Shown here: in pieces, positions 21,775-24,671 of the stretch | How the letters are laid out: each line of letters starts with the position of its first letter | Position numbering within the stretch: the stretch's first letter is position 1 | Virus record (IMG/VR): IMGVR_UViG_3300048021_000427 | Location: 1 to 24,671 of that record | Source of the DNA: a virus | Strand: one strand, 5' to 3' | Length of the DNA: 24,671 nt | Made by a program: the position numbers and the translations under genes | Notes under the pieces: generated by a model | The model's database searches: none | What the model was told of the DNA's origin: nothing | Seen by the model: only the letters and a program-made list of their open reading frames with translations

Positions 21775-23483
21775 TTCATTTTAAGAAGGTTGAATGGAAA
21801 AACTTCTTATCTACAGGCCAAACACCAATAGAAATAGATTTAGATAAATCGCCAACTACATTAATTATTGGTAAAAATGGTTCTGGTAAATCTACACTAT
21901 TAGACGCTCTATGTTTTGCATTGTTTAATAGACCATTTAGAATAATCAAGAAAGACCAAATAGTAAATTCTATAAATGATTCAGACTGTGAGGTCAAAGT
22001 ATCATTTTCCGTTGGTACAAAAAACTATACAGTTATCCGTGGTATCAAACCAAATAAGTTTGAAATATACGATGGTGATACATTGGTAAATCAAGACGCT
22101 TCAAATGTAGATTATCAAAAATATCTAGAACAAAATATTATGAAATTGAATTATCGTTCATTCATTCAAGTCGTATTATTAGGTTCTTCATCGTATGAGC
22201 CGTTCATGAAGATGAAACCAAGATACAGGCGTGATGTTGTAGAAGAAATTCTTGATATTAAAGTTTTTACACAAATGGACTTGATTTTACGTTCCCAACA
22301 GAGCGAGCTGGCAAAAAAAGTCATCGAGGTAAGGCATTCCTGCGATTTAATTGATAGTCGGTATGCACTACAGTACGAGCATTACGAAAGTCTCAGGAGG
22401 CGTACAGGAGAGGCGGAGGGAAGGTCTCGTACAAAAATTGAACAAAATCAAGAGGCGGATAGACTATATAGACTAAAATTAAAAGAAATTGATGAAAAGA
22501 TAGCAAAACATCAGGCAATTGTAGAACAAAAGCCAAAAGTTACAAAAAAAGTAAATGAATTAAGCAAACTTGAAGCTAAGATTGAAAACAATTTAAATAA
22601 TCATAAAAAGACATTATCATTTTTTGAAGAACATGATGATTGTCCTGTATGCACACAGAATATACCATCAGAATTAAAAGATAAAAAGATTACAGAAGAA
22701 AAACAGACAATAGATAAATTAGAAAAAGGCCTGCAAGAGTTAACAGGAGAAATAGTTAAAGTAGAATCTAAGGTTACTGAAATGGATGCTGTATCTAAAA
22801 AGATTCAAGACCTAAATGTAGAGGTTGCAAAAATTAATACCTCATTATCTGAATTGAAAAAACATAGTGATAGTATAAGTGAAGATATTGAAACTCTAGA
22901 TGATGGAGAATCTTCAGAACAATTAGAAAAAGAACTAGAACAATTAAAAGAAGACCTTAAAAAGGCAAAATCTGAATTAACCTCTGTAACAGAAGAAAAG
23001 GATTATGTAGATGTAGTTAGAGAGATATTATCTGATAAGGGGGCTCGTGCAAACATTATCAAGAAATATCTACCTATCATGAATAATCTAATAAACAAGT
23101 ATCTACAAGATATGGACTTTTTTGTCTCATTTCACTTAGATGAAGAATTTAACGAAACAGTTAAAAGTAGAAACAGAGATAAATTTAATTATAACAATTT
23201 TAGTGAAGGTGAAAAAATGCGAATTGATTTGGCATTACTGTTTACCTGGCGTTCTATTGCGAAACTTAAAAACAGTACAAACACAAATCTATTAATATTA
23301 GATGAGATATTTGATAGTAGTTTAGATGGTCAAGGTACTGAAGACTTCTTTAAAATTATTGGTGCTCTTAAAAACGAAAATGTTTTTATAATATCACATA
23401 AAGGAGATATTCTATTTGACAAGTTTACAAACATAGTCTCATTTGAAAAAGAACACAACTTCACGAGGTTACAAAATGTCTAA
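21771..23483 (+). CDS. 46: Recombination nuclease subunit gp46 (Rad50/SbcC-like ATPase)
   Basis: 570 residues (T4 gp46 is 560). Walker A GKNGSGKS (34-41) is followed by long coiled coils (about 180-280 and 305-420) with a zinc hook CPVC at 291-294. The ABC signature FSEGEKMRIDLALLF starts near 477, and Walker B LLILDE has Asp511/Glu512. It is the ATPase partner of gp47. A stretch of about 120 bases (22321-22440) has about 47% GC and codons such as AGG, CGT, CGG and GAG. It encodes the Arg-rich SLRRRTGEAEGRSRTK at the start of the coiled coil, out of keeping with the rest of the gene. The gene overlaps the deformylase start by 8 bases. Confidence 0.95.
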   Translation: MIHFKKVEWKNFLSTGQTPIEIDLDKSPTTLIIGKNGSGKSTLLDALCFALFNRPFRIIKKDQIVNSINDSDCEVKVSFSVGTKNYTVIRGIKPNKFEIYDGDTLVNQDASNVDYQKYLEQNIMKLNYRSFIQVVLLGSSSYEPFMKMKPRYRRDVVEEILDIKVFTQMDLILRSQQSELAKKVIEVRHSCDLIDSRYALQYEHYESLRRRTGEAEGRSRTKIEQNQEADRLYRLKLKEIDEKIAKHQAIVEQKPKVTKKVNELSKLEAKIENNLNNHKKTLSFFEEHDDCPVCTQNIPSELKDKKITEEKQTIDKLEKGLQELTGEIVKVESKVTEMDAVSKKIQDLNVEVAKINTSLSELKKHSDSISEDIETLDDGESSEQLEKELEQLKEDLKKAKSELTSVTEEKDYVDVVREILSDKGARANIIKKYLPIMNNLINKYLQDMDFFVSFHLDEEFNETVKSRNRDKFNYNNFSEGEKMRIDLALLFTWRSIAKLKNSTNTNLLILDEIFDSSLDGQGTEDFFKIIGALKNENVFIISHKGDILFDKFTNIVSFEKEHNFTRLQNV

Positions 23484-24021
23484 TGATTTAAAATTAATAC
23501 CACCATCAGACCCAAGAGTACAATGTGCAATAGCACCCATGCAAGATGAAATGTTAGAAGAACATGGATTTGAAGATAGAGAAGCATTATCTAAAAAAAT
23601 GATTGCAGCTATGCAAGCTATGGGTGGTGTAGGTCTAACATGTAATCAGGTGGGATTGCCTTTCAATTTCTTTTGTATTGGTGGCCATCCTGATATCGAA
23701 TCAGGGTTGACATTAAAGTGTTTTAACCCTATAATAGTATCTTCAGGTGATGAAGAAATCAACATGACTGAAGGTTGTCTCACATTTCCTTTTGTGTTTC
23801 TTAATCTTAAAAGACCAAGAAAGATTGTAGTCAAATACGAAGATGAAAAGGGCGATTTAAAAGAGGCACACTTAGATGGTATCATGAGTAGAATTTTTCA
23901 ACATGAGATGGACCATATATTAGGAAGAACATTTACTGAACATGCAAGTCAACTCAAATTGGAAAGAGCATTTAAAAAAGCAGAAAAACAATTTGATAAA
24001 TTACAAAGAGCAAGAAGATGA
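23476..24021 (+). CDS. def: Peptide deformylase
   Basis: 181 residues from ATG 23476, with GAGGT 7 bases upstream; the TTG at 23443 is rejected. The three deformylase motifs are GVGLTCNQVG (51-60, motif 1), EGCLTFP (99-105, metal Cys) and QHEMDH (142-147, metal His pair with catalytic Glu). It removes the N-formyl group from nascent proteins and needs Fe2+ or a similar metal. Phage-borne deformylases are known from marine T4-like phages, where they are thought to speed maturation of phage or host photosystem proteins. The C-terminus continues with a charged helix (ERAFKKAEKQFDKLQRARR). A perfect sigma70 promoter lies inside the gene at 23707-23735. Confidence 0.95.
   Translation: MSNDLKLIPPSDPRVQCAIAPMQDEMLEEHGFEDREALSKKMIAAMQAMGGVGLTCNQVGLPFNFFCIGGHPDIESGLTLKCFNPIIVSSGDEEINMTEGCLTFPFVFLNLKRPRKIVVKYEDEKGDLKEAHLDGIMSRIFQHEMDHILGRTFTEHASQLKLERAFKKAEKQFDKLQRARR
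23707..23735 (+). promoter_or_regulatory. Intragenic perfect sigma70 promoter inside the deformylase gene
   Basis: TTGACA (23707-23712), a 17-base spacer, TATAAT (23730-23735). It would start RNA near 23743, inside def, and transcribe the two downstream genes. Chance cannot be excluded, but all 12 bases match at the ideal spacing, as for the uvsY and gp55 promoters. Confidence 0.5.
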
Positions 24022-24212
24022 TGATAATATTAACAACCTTATTAATACTTATTTTAGTATTTGTATCAATAATGCATAATCGACCAGATTGGTGGTCATC
24101 ACTTACTCATTGGTTACATATTAGAACTTCTATGTTAAGGCCAGAAATTAGCATATGTGAATTGATAATACTACTATTGGTATTAGCTATATTCGTTAAA
24201 TTATATTTTTAG
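24018..24212 (+). CDS. Small two-helix membrane protein
   Basis: 64 residues. Two hydrophobic segments, about 2-18 (MIILTTLLILILVFVSI) and 47-63 (ELIILLLVLAIFVKLYF), flank a short Trp/His/Arg-containing loop (NRPDWWSSLTHWLHIR). It overlaps the deformylase stop by 4 bases; ATG 24021 is an equivalent start. No family recognised. Size and topology fit small phage inner-membrane proteins, and a holin-like role is conceivable but unsupported. A TAGATTATG junction links it to the next gene. Confidence 0.6.
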   Translation: MMIILTTLLILILVFVSIMHNRPDWWSSLTHWLHIRTSMLRPEISICELIILLLVLAIFVKLYF

Positions 24213-24215
24213 ATT

Positions 24216-24671
24216 ATGACAACAGCAGAAAAAATAGATATACACCAAAAACAAGACTTAGATTTTGTTGAAAGTGAATGGAAGAAATGGCAAGATGAGA
24301 ATGATGTCTCAACGATAGAAGATGTTGATGAATCATTTTTAAGAGAAACTATTGTCAAAGACCTATCATTTGTATCTAAAATGACAGTACAAGAATATAC
24401 ACTATTTCAAAAGTGGACAGAAGTACATAAGAAATATCCAACAACAAACGCTAGTACATTGTTTGGTGATGAAGTTTTAATGGAAAATCCAGAACAAAAA
24501 AAGATGGTTCAAGAAGTTAAAAATAATATTTGGATTCCAGAATCGCCAGAAGATTATGAAAAGTTAGAACCGGTATTAGAGTTTACAGATGATACCGAAA
24601 AACGGTTTAATGGTAAATCTGTACGAGGCAATTTATCAGAAAAGTGGAACACACTTAGAACATTTTTATCT
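24216..24671 (+). CDS. Unrecognised protein, 3' truncated by window end
   Basis: Open from ATG 24216 to the end of the window, 152 residues so far, with no stop. It begins MTTAEKIDIHQKQDLDFVES and is acidic and mainly helical to about residue 75, followed by KKYPTTNASTLFGDEVLMENP and IWIPESPEDYEKLEPVLEF. The last visible part, KRFNGKSVRGNLSEKWNTL, looks like the entry to a folded domain. No known motif is identified. It starts 3 bases after the previous stop without a Shine-Dalgarno, in the same TAGATTATG junction seen before gp47. Confidence 0.7.
   Translation, partial: MTTAEKIDIHQKQDLDFVESEWKKWQDENDVSTIEDVDESFLRETIVKDLSFVSKMTVQEYTLFQKWTEVHKKYPTTNASTLFGDEVLMENPEQKKMVQEVKNNIWIPESPEDYEKLEPVLEFTDDTEKRFNGKSVRGNLSEKWNTLRTFLS

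Noticed and set aside
23443-23475. TTG 23443 as the start of peptide deformylase
   Set aside because: ATG 23476 has GAGGT at proper spacing and gives a normal deformylase N-terminus.
1-24671. tRNA genes, CRISPR arrays, insertion sequences, att sites
   Set aside because: I looked for cloverleaf-like arms, regularly spaced repeats, transposase motifs and integrases and saw none; intergenic gaps are at most about 110 bases.

Overview
The window is a 24.7-kb piece of an AT-rich (about 30% GC by eye) T4-like myovirus genome, most likely from a marine phage. Every gene I can support is on the + strand, and genes abut or overlap by a few bases. The core order is gp16-gp17-gp18-gp19-gp20-(gp67-like)-gp21-gp22-gp23-uvsY-uvsW-gp55-gp47-gp46, as in marine T4-like phages of picocyanobacteria and SAR11. 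Phage-borne peptide deformylase and 2-oxoglutarate/Fe(II) oxygenases also fit that group. No photosynthesis genes, tRNAs, integrase, insertion sequences or CRISPR arrays are visible. The host cannot be fixed from this window: Prochlorococcus/Synechococcus and Pelagibacter-type hosts both remain possible.

Layout. 1-1136: two 2OG-Fe(II) oxygenases, the first truncated by the window edge. 1141-3208: small and large terminase. 3317-11959: the structural block, consisting of tail sheath, tail tube, portal, a gp67-like core protein, a small unknown, two tandem related beta-rich proteins, prohead protease, scaffold and major capsid protein. It closes with a strong rho-independent terminator. 12049-14342: an accessory late cassette with a third 2OG oxygenase, two unknown proteins and a diverged second copy of the tail-tube fold. 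14382-17882: uvsY, two more 2OG oxygenases, uvsW and a small conserved-looking protein. 17962-20136: three consecutive membrane fatty-acid desaturases, each with three histidine boxes. 20176-23483: late sigma factor gp55 and the gp47/gp46 recombination nuclease. 23476-end: peptide deformylase, a small two-helix membrane protein and an unrecognised gene cut by the window end.

Regulation is unusually readable. TATAAATA, the T4 late-promoter box, occurs exactly upstream of gp18, gp20, gp21, gp22, the 12049 oxygenase and the 13318 gene, with a one-base variant before gp16. Perfect sigma70 promoters (TTGACA-17-TATAAT) precede uvsY and gp55, and a third lies inside the deformylase gene. Several of these boxes sit so close to the start codon that the mRNA should be leaderless. 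Two late leaders (gp18, gp22) carry perfect palindromes directly against the Shine-Dalgarno.

The genes together package DNA (gp16/17/20), build head and tail (gp18-23), recombine and repair DNA (UvsY, UvsW, gp46/47) and switch on late transcription (gp55). The accessory load, three desaturases and five 2OG oxygenases, suggests that the phage alters host membrane lipids and hydroxylates unknown substrates during infection. The desaturase triad is the most striking element here.
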